This document shows positions 1 through 9,002 of a stretch of 64,000 bases of DNA, piece by piece. The stretch spans positions 186,001-250,000 of the forward strand of contig NZ_JAIVFT010000001.1 of assembly GCF_020829665.1 (NCBI RefSeq). Direction: 5' to 3'. Made by a program: the position numbers and the translations under genes. The stretch's first letter is position 1, and the number at the start of each line of letters is the position of its first letter. The notes under the pieces are model-generated. The model saw only the letters and a list, made by a program, of their open reading frames with translations, was not told the origin of the DNA and did no database searches. This stretch comes from Nostoc sp. CHAB 5824 (GTDB lineage Bacteria > Cyanobacteriota > Cyanobacteriia > Cyanobacteriales > Nostocaceae).

Positions 1-174
1 TGTTCGTGACACTCAAAAATTTTAGCTATCGCTGGTACATTCCATCCTTGGGCATTTAATCGAATTATGTGGGCGCTAACCCTGTGTTCGTTGAGGAACT
101 GTTGTCGCAGACCGCAACTCCAAAAGCGTCAAATCTTCTAAATCTGTTAATCTAACTCGCAATGGAGCAGACAT
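1..174 (-). pseudogene. IS630-type transposase, N-terminal fragment, frameshifted
   Basis: Read on the minus strand from the ATG at 174, the frame begins MSAPLRVRLTDLEDLTLLEL and continues through TTVPQRT, then stops. One base over, the frame resumes as AHIIRLNAQGWNVPAIAKIF and runs off the left edge. This is the N-terminal helix-turn-helix half of the IS630-family transposases common in Nostoc. The break near position 75-85 is a single-base frameshift. Programmed frameshifting occurs in some IS630 elements, but an intact element cannot be judged because the rest lies outside the window. Confidence 0.7.
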
Positions 175-231
175 CTCGTAGTACCTGTTTTTTAGATTTT
201 CTCTATCTTATATTTAATTGTAACCACCTAC

Positions 232-372
232 TTATAGGTCGAGGATTTGCAGGTTGGTGAGTTTTCCAATTTCCTGTGGCAGCGTTGTTAAGCCTTTGCT
301 AGAAAGGTCTAATTCTGTCACCTTGTCTTTGGCAGCTTGTTCAATAATTTCCAGCAGTTCTTCGTTAGTCAT
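232..372 (-). pseudogene. Truncated leucine-rich-repeat protein (46 codons)
   Basis: The minus-strand frame starts MTNEELLEIIEQAAKDKV and goes on ELDLSSKGLTTLPQEIGKL, ending ...NLQILDL and a stop. This is the start of a bacterial LRR protein, like the N-terminus of cyanobacterial Roco-type LRR proteins, cut after one and a half repeats. The stop is the last codon before the presumed end of the IS630-type element on the left, so insertion at a TA dinucleotide (about 235) probably truncated the gene. The LRR identity is clear; the insertion history is inferred. Confidence 0.6.
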
Positions 373-763
373 TTCGGGTTTTACAGAGGCGATGCCTGAC
401 GACGAGTTGCTGCTTGGACGCGCAGCAGAGAAATTGAGCTAATTAATAATGTAGTCTCTATCAAGGATTGCATTGAGGCAATGTGCGATCTAGCTGCCAG
501 AGAATATTTTTCATATCTTTTAGTACAACTTTATACTCATTATGTTTATATATATCTTCTAAATATTACGGAAAAAATTTAATATAGATTGCCAATAAAT
601 AGTTTTTTATTGAGTATAATTTCTATGAATTTTTGTGTGCTAAATCATAAATTAATAGTAAAAATTGTGACGTCATATTTCAGACTAAAGTATAGTTTCA
701 AACAACATCGATTTTTAAAATGATGTTTATACTTAGAAGTAAGTAAATGAAAGCAGGTGCATA
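373..763. other. AT-rich intergenic region, no gene seen
   Basis: I see no convincing coding frame or RNA gene in these 391 bases. The right part is very AT-rich and should hold the promoter of the gene starting at 764. Confidence 0.5.
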
Positions 764-1672
764 ATGAAACTACAAGATTTTTTGGGAAAAGATGAGAAGT
801 GGGGATTTGAGGCGATCGCAGAAGATGCAGACTTAGCTCGTCAGATTCAGATACTGTTAATCGGCTTAGGTTTGCTAGAACCTCCAGCCGATGGGAAATT
901 TGGTCCTGTTTCTGTGATATCTCTTAAAAAATTTCAAGAATTAACAAAGACTGAGGAGAGTGGCTTTTTAGGAGCAGTCACAGCCAAAAAACTGATTGAA
1001 ACCAACTCAGATGATCTTCCTAAACCCCCCTTAAAACTTGGTAATGACATTGCCAGCAGGATTGTGAAATACTTGCTATCCAAAGATTATCAGGTATTTA
1101 CTAATCCGAAAGAATACAACATTGTTTATGTAGAAGGTATAGATGCAGACTGGACTCTCAACAGTGATACACCTAATCAATTTAATGATCGGCGGATTGT
1201 CATTGAAGTAGTAAATGGCGTTCCCAAAATCGTAGATAACTGGGAAGCTACTACAGAACCAGGAAAGTACTACACTTATAATCCGATGAATCCCAAAGGA
1301 GCAGCTAGGATTCAGTTTGGACAATACAAAGCTTGGGCTGTTGGTACCCACGGCACAGCAGAGCCTCACGAAGCATTAGTGCAAGTTGGAGATATAACTG
1401 TTTGTAGAGATTTCAACCAAGATTTTAAACGGACTGGCGACAAACTTGATACAGGTGATAATTTTTATGTGAATCAACACTACGGCTTTGATTTTCCCCG
1501 GAATGATATTCGCCTTGCTAGCGCGGGCTGTTTAGTGGGGCGTACTCGTGAGGGACATAGAGAGTTTATGGCGATTATTAAACAAGACCGCCGTTATGTC
1601 GCTAATCGCAAATATACTTTTTACACTAGTGTGATTCCTGGGGATGATTTACTCAAAAAGTTTCCAGGATGA
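764..1672 (+). CDS. Peptidoglycan-binding protein with L,D-transpeptidase-like domain
   Basis: The 302-residue protein has an N-terminal PG_binding_1-like region (about 20-80, with LLIGLGLLEPPADGKFGP). A catalytic-type domain follows, in which THG (H196-G197) and SAGC (S253 to C256) match the HG...S/T-x-G-C arrangement of YkuD L,D-transpeptidases, with Cys256 the expected nucleophile. No signal peptide is visible, which is odd for a wall enzyme, so a phage-like or cytoplasmic role cannot be excluded. It stands alone, followed by a MITE-like element. The fold is assigned from motifs only; wall crosslinking is inferred. Confidence 0.6.
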   Translation: MKLQDFLGKDEKWGFEAIAEDADLARQIQILLIGLGLLEPPADGKFGPVSVISLKKFQELTKTEESGFLGAVTAKKLIETNSDDLPKPPLKLGNDIASRIVKYLLSKDYQVFTNPKEYNIVYVEGIDADWTLNSDTPNQFNDRRIVIEVVNGVPKIVDNWEATTEPGKYYTYNPMNPKGAARIQFGQYKAWAVGTHGTAEPHEALVQVGDITVCRDFNQDFKRTGDKLDTGDNFYVNQHYGFDFPRNDIRLASAGCLVGRTREGHREFMAIIKQDRRYVANRKYTFYTSVIPGDDLLKKFPG

Positions 1673-1735
1673 AGTAATGGATAATTAGGAGCGGTTATTG
1701 TTGTGATGCAATGTGTGGTAGGGGCGTACATCTGT

Positions 1736-1930
1736 CATTGGTGTCAACTTAACGTAAAAACTAGTCTAAAACCAGCTTTTAGAGATTCTCGTTCCCAGTC
1801 TCAGACTGGGAATGCCCATTAGGGGGGCTGCTGCTTCCAGAATTGGCGGCAGCAGCCCAATGAATTGCATTTCCAGCCAAAGGCTCTTAACGAGGTTTTA
1901 AAAGGGTTTTGGCTTAAGTTGACACCAATG
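1736..1930. mobile_element. MITE-like element with 17-bp terminal inverted repeats
   Basis: Perfect 17-bp inverted repeats (CATTGGTGTCAACTTAA at 1736-1752 and its complement at 1914-1930) bound about 195 bp with no coding capacity. Imperfect complementarity continues inward (AAAACC/GGTTTT, CTTTTA/TAAAAG). Inside are two hairpins: TTCCCAGTC/GACTGGGAA at 1792-1812, also found as a variant at 23716-23736, and GCTGCTGC/GGCAGCAGC near 1829-1857. The layout fits a non-autonomous transposable element, but I cannot name the parent IS. Confidence 0.6.
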
Positions 1931-1972
1931 TACATCTGTACACCCCTACTTTGTGTGAGACAGCGACTTTGG

Positions 1973-2554
1973 CTAACTTTGTTCTTGTGGTTGCCCTATT
2001 TGTGCCGTCAATTTCTCTTTATCCTGCCTACGTTTTTTGGCGTAAAGTTGAATAGTTACTGCCATCAAAATAATCATCGCGAAAATAGCCCAGGCAGCAA
2101 TATCTGTAGGTAAATTATTCTTAAACACAGCCAGTAACACAATCGCTACTAACATAACTGTGGGTGCTTCATTTAAAGCACGTAATTGCTGACTATTCCA
2201 GCCACATTCATCTACTGCTAATTTCTTCATCAGCCGAGCGCAGTAATGATGATAGCCAATTAAAATGGCAACAAACAGCAGTTTTATATGTAACCAACCC
2301 TCTTTTAAAACGTCCGGTTCAGTAGTTAATAAACCTATTGCCATTGCGATCGTCACAAACATTCCGGGGTTAGTGATGATATAGTAGAGGCGCTTTTCCA
2401 TAATTTGATACTGGTTTTTTAGTATCGTTTGCGCTGGTTCAGGTTCAAGGTTCGCTTCAACGTGATATATAAAAAGACGTACTAAGTAAAATAGACCAGC
2501 AAACCAAACTACAAATCCGACGATATGAAAGGCTTTAAACCATGAATAAGCCAT
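1973..2554 (-). CDS. hemJ: Protoporphyrinogen oxidase HemJ
   Basis: The 193-residue membrane protein belongs to the HemJ (UPF0093) family, which oxidises protoporphyrinogen IX to protoporphyrin IX in most cyanobacteria, on the route to heme and chlorophyll. It opens with the family's YSWFKAFHIVGFVVWFAGLF, has a central RLYYIITNPGM, then LHIKLLFVAILIGYHH, with about four hydrophobic spans. Length is typical. The charged, Gln-rich tail (from about residue 173) is not part of the conserved core. It is a single minus-strand gene with an ATG start. Confidence 0.9.
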   Translation of the reverse strand: MAYSWFKAFHIVGFVVWFAGLFYLVRLFIYHVEANLEPEPAQTILKNQYQIMEKRLYYIITNPGMFVTIAMAIGLLTTEPDVLKEGWLHIKLLFVAILIGYHHYCARLMKKLAVDECGWNSQQLRALNEAPTVMLVAIVLLAVFKNNLPTDIAAWAIFAMIILMAVTIQLYAKKRRQDKEKLTAQIGQPQEQS

Positions 2555-2751
2555 GAATTATAATCTCCTTTACTTGTGGTTGTGATGCTTTTTTAATGGT
2601 CATAAAAAGTTCACAAATGCAGGCGGGCATAACATTGATAAATCTAGCAAAAATTAGAGTTCATTTTTTATCACAGATAAATATCTATGATTTATCTGTG
2701 TTTATCTGTGGCTTCATTTTTATAATATCGATTTTTGCCAGAGGTATATTG

Positions 2752-3603
2752 TCAATGAGCATCTTTACGACGCACAAAGGGTAAAAGGTCTTGCAAAATC
2801 GCCTCGTGGTAATGTTCTTGAGGATAATGTCCGACGTTATTAAGTTTTATTAATTCGGTATTTGGTACAGAATTGGCAAAATTTTGGGCAATCTCTACGG
2901 GTAACCAAGGGTCAATTATACCCCATTGAATGAGAATTGGCTGTTGCCATTCTTTAAAGCCAGATTCGATTTCTTTCATTGCTGAATCTAGCTGTAAATT
3001 GCGAATACTTGATAAGAGACTCCGCCCAGATGAAGAACTTTTTAAAAATGGTTTTCGATAAACATCTAATTCTTTATCTCCTATGCGATAACGGCTTCCA
3101 CCTTCTAGCGTCCGGTCAACTAAAAGCGGGTCTTGGGTCATTATTTCACCTGCCAAAGGTAAACCCATTTGTTTAATTTTCCAGGGTAATCTGGCAGCAG
3201 TTGAAATTGGTGTATTTAAAATAGCTAAATTGGCAATTTGTTCTGGATGACGCAAAGCATATTGTAGTCCTACAGAACCTAAAAAACCTTGGACTACTAA
3301 AGAAAAATGTTCAAGTTCTAGCGCTTTAACAAATCCTTCTAAAGCTGTGATAAAAGCATCGGGCGTGTAAGCAAAATCTCGTTTTTCTGGTTTTGCAGAA
3401 AAGCCGTAACCAATCCAATCTGGTGCGATCGCTCTTGTACCCTGATTGGCTAAAGCGGGTATAATATTACGCCAACTATAACTTTGTGAAACTAAGCCAT
3501 GTAGCAACAATACAGGCGCTAAGTCACTTCTACCGATTGGTGAAGATTCGCGATAAAACCATTCCAGTGAATCTACATTGATTTTATGTTCTGTTATTGA
3601 CAC
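2752..3603 (-). CDS. Alpha/beta-fold hydrolase lacking the usual nucleophile serine
   Basis: The 283-residue protein has the alpha/beta hydrolase layout: VLLLHGLVSQSYSW (oxyanion HG near 35), PDWIGYGFSAKP, LVVQGFLGSVGL at the nucleophile elbow, an acid in GIIDPWLP (D231) and a histidine in NVGHYP (H259). In the elbow the expected G-x-S-x-G serine is Gly106. Asp and His are kept, so activity would need another nucleophile or a non-hydrolytic role. The upstream codon is GTG; no better start was seen. Cyanobacterial homologues keep a similar elbow as far as I recall. Substrate unknown. Confidence 0.75.
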   Translation of the reverse strand: MSITEHKINVDSLEWFYRESSPIGRSDLAPVLLLHGLVSQSYSWRNIIPALANQGTRAIAPDWIGYGFSAKPEKRDFAYTPDAFITALEGFVKALELEHFSLVVQGFLGSVGLQYALRHPEQIANLAILNTPISTAARLPWKIKQMGLPLAGEIMTQDPLLVDRTLEGGSRYRIGDKELDVYRKPFLKSSSSGRSLLSSIRNLQLDSAMKEIESGFKEWQQPILIQWGIIDPWLPVEIAQNFANSVPNTELIKLNNVGHYPQEHYHEAILQDLLPFVRRKDAH

Positions 3604-3620
3604 GCTATTTTCCTATGGAT

Positions 3621-3714
3621 TGGGGATTGGGTACTGGGGCATGGGGCGTTGGGCATTGGGCATTGGGCATTAGTTATTCTTTCTTTCCCTGCTTCCCCTG
3701 CTCCCCCTGCTCCT
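3621..3714. repeat. Short tandem heptamer repeats
   Basis: GGGCATT-type heptamers (about 3645-3671) are followed by CCCTGCT/CCCCTGCT-type units (about 3687-3713). Such short tandem repeats are typical of Nostoc intergenic DNA and recur in this window at 21494-21521 and 52941-53053. Confidence 0.7.
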
Positions 3715-4836
3715 TCATCCCCCACTCCCCATACCCTGAGGAATAATCATCTCACGAATTGCATAAGCTGTGGCGGGTGCTAGTAAAACGCCGTTGCGAT
3801 AGTGTCCGGTAGCTAGGAGGACATTACTAAACCCTGGCAACTTACCAATAACTGGGGCTGGTCGTCCTTCAGGACGGGGACGTAACCCCGACCAAGTGCG
3901 GAGAATATTTGCTGTGGCTAACTCTGGGCAAAATGCGATCGCTTGTTCTCTAACAGATTCCAGCAGTTCTTGGTTTGGTGGTATCTCATCGCCATTGCTG
4001 GAAAATTCTACTGTTGCCCCTACCCAATAATCTGTGCTACCCACAGGAACAATATGGACATCATTACCCGTTATCGTTGGTTGGAAGTCGGGATTACCTA
4101 ATGGATGCCCTACCTGCATTTGCAACGCCTGCCCTAGCACAGGGCGGATATCAATTATCTGATTTAATTTTGCCGTCAGTGGTGTTGAACCTAGCCCTGC
4201 TGCGACTACAAACCAATCAGCGGCTATTTTTCCTTCTGTAGTCTCAAGTTGCTTGCAAAATTGGGGAGAAGATTCAGCTGATGAGGTTTGGGCATCCAAA
4301 ACAGCCACACCAAATTTGAAAGTCACACCATTTTGCTGGGCAGCCTCAACTAAAGCTAATGTGAGAGCAGTTGGATCAATTTGACGGTCTTGTGGAGAAT
4401 AGACAGCACCAGTAAGTGTTTCATTATTAATTTGAGGACAGATATTCTGGAGTTTAGCAGTGTCCCATATTTCTAAATGCCAGCCTTGAGTGTGGCGAAT
4501 TTCTACTAGCTTTTCCCATGCTGAGATCCCGTCTGGGGAAGAATCAGACAAAAGCATGAGAATTCCCTGGCGATTAAAAGGGATTTTGCGACCTGTTAAA
4601 GCTTCTAGTTCAGGAATCAAAGTTTCATAGCGTTGGATGCTAGTTTGTCGCATCTGCCAAGCCTTGCCCTTGATTTTTTGGCTGATTGCGCCCATCAAAA
4701 CGCCAAGTGCAGCGCCCGTAGAAGCTTGTGCTGGTGGTTGCCGATCGCAAACCGTGATTTTTAGCCCTTTTACTTGACTAAGTTCATAGGCGATCGCAGC
4801 CCCAACCACACCACAACCGATAATAACTACATTCAT
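3715..4836 (-). CDS. FAD-dependent amino-acid oxidase (DAO/ThiO-like)
   Basis: The 373-residue flavoprotein begins with the dinucleotide-binding signature VVIIGCGVVGAAIAYEL. It has the DAO-family mid-region (QDRQIDPTALTLALVEAA) and the C-terminal TWSGLRPRPEGRPAPVIGK and TGHYRNGVLLAP. These fit glycine/D-amino-acid oxidases of the ThiO type, which make iminoglycine for the thiazole of thiamine. No thiG partner is adjacent, so ThiO is likely but not proven; another amine oxidase is possible. The last few residues (MGSGG) are read from flanking low-complexity sequence. ATG start. Confidence 0.7.
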   Translation of the reverse strand: MNVVIIGCGVVGAAIAYELSQVKGLKITVCDRQPPAQASTGAALGVLMGAISQKIKGKAWQMRQTSIQRYETLIPELEALTGRKIPFNRQGILMLLSDSSPDGISAWEKLVEIRHTQGWHLEIWDTAKLQNICPQINNETLTGAVYSPQDRQIDPTALTLALVEAAQQNGVTFKFGVAVLDAQTSSAESSPQFCKQLETTEGKIAADWFVVAAGLGSTPLTAKLNQIIDIRPVLGQALQMQVGHPLGNPDFQPTITGNDVHIVPVGSTDYWVGATVEFSSNGDEIPPNQELLESVREQAIAFCPELATANILRTWSGLRPRPEGRPAPVIGKLPGFSNVLLATGHYRNGVLLAPATAYAIREMIIPQGMGSGG

Positions 4837-4874
4837 GACTTGTATTTTAAGTAAGAAGTTAGGAGTTAGAAGTG

Positions 4875-4967
4875 AGGAGTTAAAAATTTAAAATTTTTAA
4901 CTCCTGTATAGACGCGATTAATCGCGTCTATAATCTTTTACTTGTACAGACGCGATTAATCGCGTCT
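4875..4967. repeat. Three adjacent palindromes between the oxidase gene and psbQ
   Basis: A near-perfect inverted repeat of AT-rich sequence (AGGAGTTAAAAATTT and complement, 4875-4905) is followed by two copies of the 20-base palindrome AGACGCGATTAATCGCGTCT (4910-4929 and 4948-4967). A third copy lies at 12787-12806. On the minus strand they sit just after psbQ and could terminate its transcript. Confidence 0.75.
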
Positions 4968-4974
4968 CTAACTT

Positions 4975-5430
4975 TTAACCCTCTTCTTGTTTAGGAAGCA
5001 GATCGAGGAATTTGTCAATGTCTGCAAAAGCTGCTTGGGAGTTACTCAGGGCAACTTGAGCATTGCCAGCACTAGTAGCTTTATCAAGTTTAACCAGGTC
5101 GTTAAACAAATCTCGCGTTATTTGACGTGCTGCGGTTTGGTCTTTGGGCAGAAGGTTGGGAGTGACATAAGTCAGATTCAGCCTTGCTTCTGTTATGGGC
5201 CCATGTATAAAGTTACGCACATTAATCCAATCACCTCTTTGGATCAGGGTTTTCAACTCTTGTGAGCGATCGCGCACAGCCTGAATTTCAGGAACGTATG
5301 CTTGAATTCTTTCAAGTTGCGTTGCTGTGTAAGTTGGAGGTGCTACCGCGACACCAGGGCCGCCACAACTAATGAGGAATGTGGCCAATAATACTAGGAA
5401 AAATGAAAAAATCGAGCGTTGACGCGCCAT
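4975..5430 (-). CDS. psbQ: Photosystem II extrinsic lipoprotein PsbQ (CyanoQ)
   Basis: The 151-residue protein starts with a lipoprotein signal (MARQRSIFSFFLVLLATFL, then ISCGG) giving a lipidated Cys near residue 22. The mature part is an alpha-helical PsbQ domain (QLERIQAYVPEIQ, DWINVRNFIHGP, LNLTYVTPNLLP). CyanoQ binds the lumenal face of photosystem II and stabilises the oxygen-evolving complex. Length is normal. It is followed by hairpins that may terminate transcription. Confidence 0.9.
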   Translation of the reverse strand: MARQRSIFSFFLVLLATFLISCGGPGVAVAPPTYTATQLERIQAYVPEIQAVRDRSQELKTLIQRGDWINVRNFIHGPITEARLNLTYVTPNLLPKDQTAARQITRDLFNDLVKLDKATSAGNAQVALSNSQAAFADIDKFLDLLPKQEEG

Positions 5431-5762
5431 ACATTGAACTTGATTACTGTTTTTTTGCCGATTAACAGTGTCATTTTAGATCGCTGGCGCAATTTATCGT
5501 TCTTGTCTGCCAAGGATTTTGTAGAAAATCTTGATATTTTCTCCAAAGGGCAGAGTTTCATCTGCTTTTGAGGAATTTTTAAGTACAATTACTTAATAGG
5601 TGTTAGTCAGTCCCAACAAGAAGCTATTTTTAGTATCTGTCTAGTAACCAGAATTGTTAGGGAAGTCTGATTTAGAGTTGCTAAATCTCAAAGGTCTTGA
5701 TAAGCTGAAACACCGATAATATATAGCCTTATGGCGTTTTTTTTGTCTTCACATCCTGGAAG
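5431..5762. other. Divergent promoter region between psbQ and the 5763 gene
   Basis: These 332 bases separate psbQ (minus) from a plus-strand gene. A possible small frame on the minus strand (to about 5588) shows no family features and is taken as chance. No clear operator was recognised. Confidence 0.5.
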
Positions 5763-6221
5763 ATGCCGACGCAATTAGAGGAGTGTTTTTTAGTGAACGC
5801 AGCTGAACAGGCAACGAACCTTGAACTCGCCAGCAACATTGCTACGGTGGTTAATTTGTTCAAATTCGAGTTTCCTGATGCCAAATCTGATCTCAAACCC
5901 TGGAAGAATGATCCGGAAACCAGAGAGTTAGTCGATCCAGATTCTATAGATATTGGCTTTCACTTTCCTGGTATCAGCAAATCTTGGCGAAGTCGCAGTA
6001 TCCTGATTCAAATCCGATTTTATCAAGATCCCATCAATAATTCCCGCCGTGCGATCGGCGTGGAGGTAGCTGGATTTGATCATCGGGGCGAGGCGTGGCG
6101 ACTTTCTACGGTGGAAAACTGGAGTATTGTCGGCGCATCTTCACCTTCTGGCGAAATTGAGGATAAACTCAAACAAATTTGCCGACAGATTTTAGAAGTT
6201 TTTAATAAACCAAGTGAATGA
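5763..6221 (+). CDS. Conserved hypothetical protein
   Basis: The 152-residue soluble protein has an N-terminal helical part (NAAEQATNLELASNIATVV) and a mixed alpha/beta part with IDIGFHFPGISKSW, ILIQIRFYQ and GVEVAGFDHRGEAWR. It ends in a helix (EDKLKQICRQILEVFNK). I do not recognise a named domain. It looks like a real gene from its balanced composition and codon use; no transmembrane segment. It stands alone between intergenic regions. Confidence 0.7.
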   Translation: MPTQLEECFLVNAAEQATNLELASNIATVVNLFKFEFPDAKSDLKPWKNDPETRELVDPDSIDIGFHFPGISKSWRSRSILIQIRFYQDPINNSRRAIGVEVAGFDHRGEAWRLSTVENWSIVGASSPSGEIEDKLKQICRQILEVFNKPSE

Positions 6222-6372
6222 AATCAACTTGTGTAAGAAAAAGTAGCGAGGAATAATCCAGAGGAAAGCTTTGCGATTACTCTTTTTTCTTCTTGAGTTT
6301 TGTTTAAGTCCAGTCTAAGCGTTGTGAAATGCTTTTTAAGTTGATGTTAAGATGGCATTTTGATTGGCGGGA

Positions 6373-6855
6373 CTAGCCAAAATAAGAAAAGACTACCAAT
6401 TTAAGGCTTGGAATAACAAGAATCTCTGCTTCGTCTTTAGAGGAGTAGTAGCTTCCTTTTTTAGAAGCAGCGAGAAGGATTTTAGACAACAGTGAGTGAC
6501 TTGCACCCGAACAAGCCAAACCTGGCCAAGAGACTTCACTCGTCCATGAATTGGGAACTGGTGTTTCTTTCCATGAACTATAGGTGTAGCGGCGAGCTTT
6601 GCTTTTTCTTGAATAGATAGCGTCGTTAAAAAAATCGAGACCTTTGCGGGAAATGGCATCCGCAGTTACATCTGATAGTCGAAATATAGCTGCGCCACAA
6701 CCCTCTAGAAGACCACTCTCACCACCAATGTGTATGGCGTAGGTTATCCCAATTTTCGCCGGAATCAAATCACTAAACCAATAGTAGTTAAAAGCCGACC
6801 ATGCTACATATAGAGTAATAATTATTGAGACAATGATTTTTATAAATTTTTTCAT
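6373..6855 (-). CDS. Hypothetical single-pass membrane or secreted protein
   Basis: The ATG at 6855 gives a 160-residue protein starting MKKFIKIIVSIIITLYVAWS, a hydrophobic N-terminal segment that is either an anchor or an uncleaved signal. A longer frame begins at a TTG (6879) and is less likely. The rest is polar with several aromatics and two Cys (GCGAAIF and LACSGAS). I recognise no family. Confidence 0.55.
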   Translation of the reverse strand: MKKFIKIIVSIIITLYVAWSAFNYYWFSDLIPAKIGITYAIHIGGESGLLEGCGAAIFRLSDVTADAISRKGLDFFNDAIYSRKSKARRYTYSSWKETPVPNSWTSEVSWPGLACSGASHSLLSKILLAASKKGSYYSSKDEAEILVIPSLKLVVFSYFG

Positions 6856-6879
6856 TAGCCAGACAAAGGAGTTGAACAA

Positions 6880-7247
6880 TTCAAAGGTAACTTCCTATCC
6901 TAGCAAAACCTTCTGTTTCGTCAATTTTTAGGGAATAAAAAGCCAAAAATATCGATTTAAAACTTCTTTACCATTGGGTGATGTTAAATAAATTTCTAAA
7001 TTAAGGCAAAGTTGAAAACAACATCAGCTTTTCAACTAACTCTTATATCAGCTAATAATTAATTACACAATGTCATTGAATGTCATTGCGATCGCAGCAA
7101 AGCATAATAAAACGATGCAAGGGCTAGAATTGCTTCTTTACGATATGCTATGCTCTGCGATCAGAGCGATCGCAATGACTATAACCCACCATCTAGGTTT
7201 TTGGTGCGTTAGCCTACGGCACAACACACCCTACGAAACTACTTGTA
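6880..7247. other. Intergenic region with a 14-bp HIP1-containing inverted repeat
   Basis: GTCATTGCGATCGC at 7082-7095 is repeated inverted at 7166-7179, enclosing about 70 bases. GCGTTAGCCTACGGCAC-type dispersed repeat sequence follows at about 7205-7235. No gene is convincing here. It may be a degenerate non-autonomous repeat element. Confidence 0.5.
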
Positions 7248-8738
7248 CTAAATAGCTACAGCTTGAGCAATAACAGGAAGTAACGAGGGATCAATTGAAA
7301 TGCCCAATCCTTCAGCTACACGACGACCATAAGAAACATCTGCCCGGAAGAAGTGGCAAAGTTGACGCTGCTGGATGTCCTGCCTTGCTTGACTCAGACT
7401 TGCGACGATATTTTGTGCAAGACGCTTTTGCTGTTCAGGAGTCAGTAACCGATAGAGATTACCTGCCTGGGTATAATCGTCGTTTCCTTCACGATGATTG
7501 TAACGATCGACTGTGACATCGCCCAAATGGCTAGGTGGTTCTGCATAAGCTGGATTTTCTTTGGGCGTACCCTCAGTACTATTCGGTTCATAGTTAGGAA
7601 CGCTACCACCGTTGTTCCCCAACGCCATAAAGCCATCTCGCTGATTATGCATCACTGGACATTTGGGCTGATTAACAGGTAGTTGCTGATAGTTACCACC
7701 CAAGCGATACCGTTGAGCATCGGGGTAAGAAAATAGACGAGCTTGAAGCATTTTGTCTGGAGAGAAACTAACGCCAGGAACCACTGCACTAGGGCTAAAA
7801 GCAGCTTGCTCTACTTCGGCAAAATAATTCTCAGGGTTACGATTTAGCTCTAATATCCCGACTTCAATTAAAGGATATTCTCCTTGTTTCCAAACTTTGG
7901 TCAAGTCAAAAGGATTGTCAGGATGTTTTGCCGCTTGCTCTTCGGTCATCACCTGAATACACATCCGCCATTTGGGATAGTCTTTTTTAGCGATAGCTTC
8001 AAACAAATCGTGAGTTGCATGGTCGGGATCTTCGCCCTTAATCTTAGCCGATTCTTCCTCCGTCAAGGTTTGATGCCCTTGCAGAGTCTTAAAGTGAAAT
8101 TTGCACCAGACGCGATCGCCTTGAGCATTAATCAAACTAAAGGTGTGGCTACCAAAGCCATCCATGTGTCGATAGGTTTTCGGAATTCCCCGATCTGAAA
8201 ACAGGATCGTCACTTGATGAAGCGATTCTGGACTGAGTGACCAAAAATCCCACTTTGCATTTTGGTCTTTGCAATTGGTTTGTGGATTGCGCTTTTGGGT
8301 ATGGATAAAATCAGGAAACTTGAGGGGGTCGCGGATGAAGAAAATAGGCGTATTGTTGCCTGTAATATCCCAGTTGCCCTCTTCAGTATAAAACTTGATG
8401 GCAAAGCCTCTAGGGTCACGCTCGGCATCTGCTGAACCTTTTTCTCCCCCAACTGTAGAAAAGCGCACGAAGACTTCCGTTTTTTTGCCAATTTCAGAAA
8501 AAAGTTTGGCTTTAGTGTAGCGCGTGATGTCATTGGTAACGGTAAAAGTACCATGAGCAGCCGCACCTTTGGCATGGACAACGCGCTCAGGAATACGTTC
8601 CCTGTTGAAATGAGCCAGCTTTTCTAAAAGGTGAAAATCCTGTATTAATACAGGGCCACGCGGCCCAGCAGTGAGTGAGTTCTGGTTATCGGCAACAGGA
8701 ATACCGTCAGCAGTTGTCAATTTTTGGGGTTCAGTCAT
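7248..8738 (-). CDS. Monofunctional heme catalase
   Basis: The 496-residue protein is a typical small-subunit catalase converting hydrogen peroxide to water and oxygen. The active-site signature [20 protein letters not shown] carries the distal His55, the distal Asn lies in [12 protein letters not shown], and the proximal heme signature is [14 protein letters not shown]. Length matches clade-3 enzymes. It is a single gene on the minus strand with an ATG start. Cyanobacteria vary in having such a catalase; N. punctiforme has katE-type genes, but I do not assign the exact symbol. Confidence 0.95.
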   Translation of the reverse strand: MTEPQKLTTADGIPVADNQNSLTAGPRGPVLIQDFHLLEKLAHFNRERIPERVVHAKGAAAHGTFTVTNDITRYTKAKLFSEIGKKTEVFVRFSTVGGEKGSADAERDPRGFAIKFYTEEGNWDITGNNTPIFFIRDPLKFPDFIHTQKRNPQTNCKDQNAKWDFWSLSPESLHQVTILFSDRGIPKTYRHMDGFGSHTFSLINAQGDRVWCKFHFKTLQGHQTLTEEESAKIKGEDPDHATHDLFEAIAKKDYPKWRMCIQVMTEEQAAKHPDNPFDLTKVWKQGEYPLIEVGILELNRNPENYFAEVEQAAFSPSAVVPGVSFSPDKMLQARLFSYPDAQRYRLGGNYQQLPVNQPKCPVMHNQRDGFMALGNNGGSVPNYEPNSTEGTPKENPAYAEPPSHLGDVTVDRYNHREGNDDYTQAGNLYRLLTPEQQKRLAQNIVASLSQARQDIQQRQLCHFFRADVSYGRRVAEGLGISIDPSLLPVIAQAVAI

Positions 8739-9002
8739 GGGTAAAAAAGTTCTCCGTTAAGTTACTCAGATTGCCCACAGTAAATTTCAGTCAGTAGATT
8801 GACGGATGCCTACTGATAAAACAATCTAACTCATAGTCATAACGAGTTTATATATAAAGCATACTCGAAATGACTATGAATTACAAGGACTTTTTTTTAT
8901 ATCCTTGAGAGTAATATTTAGGACTACTATAGAAATCCGATTTGATTTTTGAATTTAGCCATTATGGCGCAATTATCCTCACCAGAGTTTCCCCACTCGC
9001 TA

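Noticed and set aside
254-442. Plus-strand 62-codon frame
   Set aside because: It lies opposite the recognisable LRR fragment and has low-complexity Ser-rich sequence.
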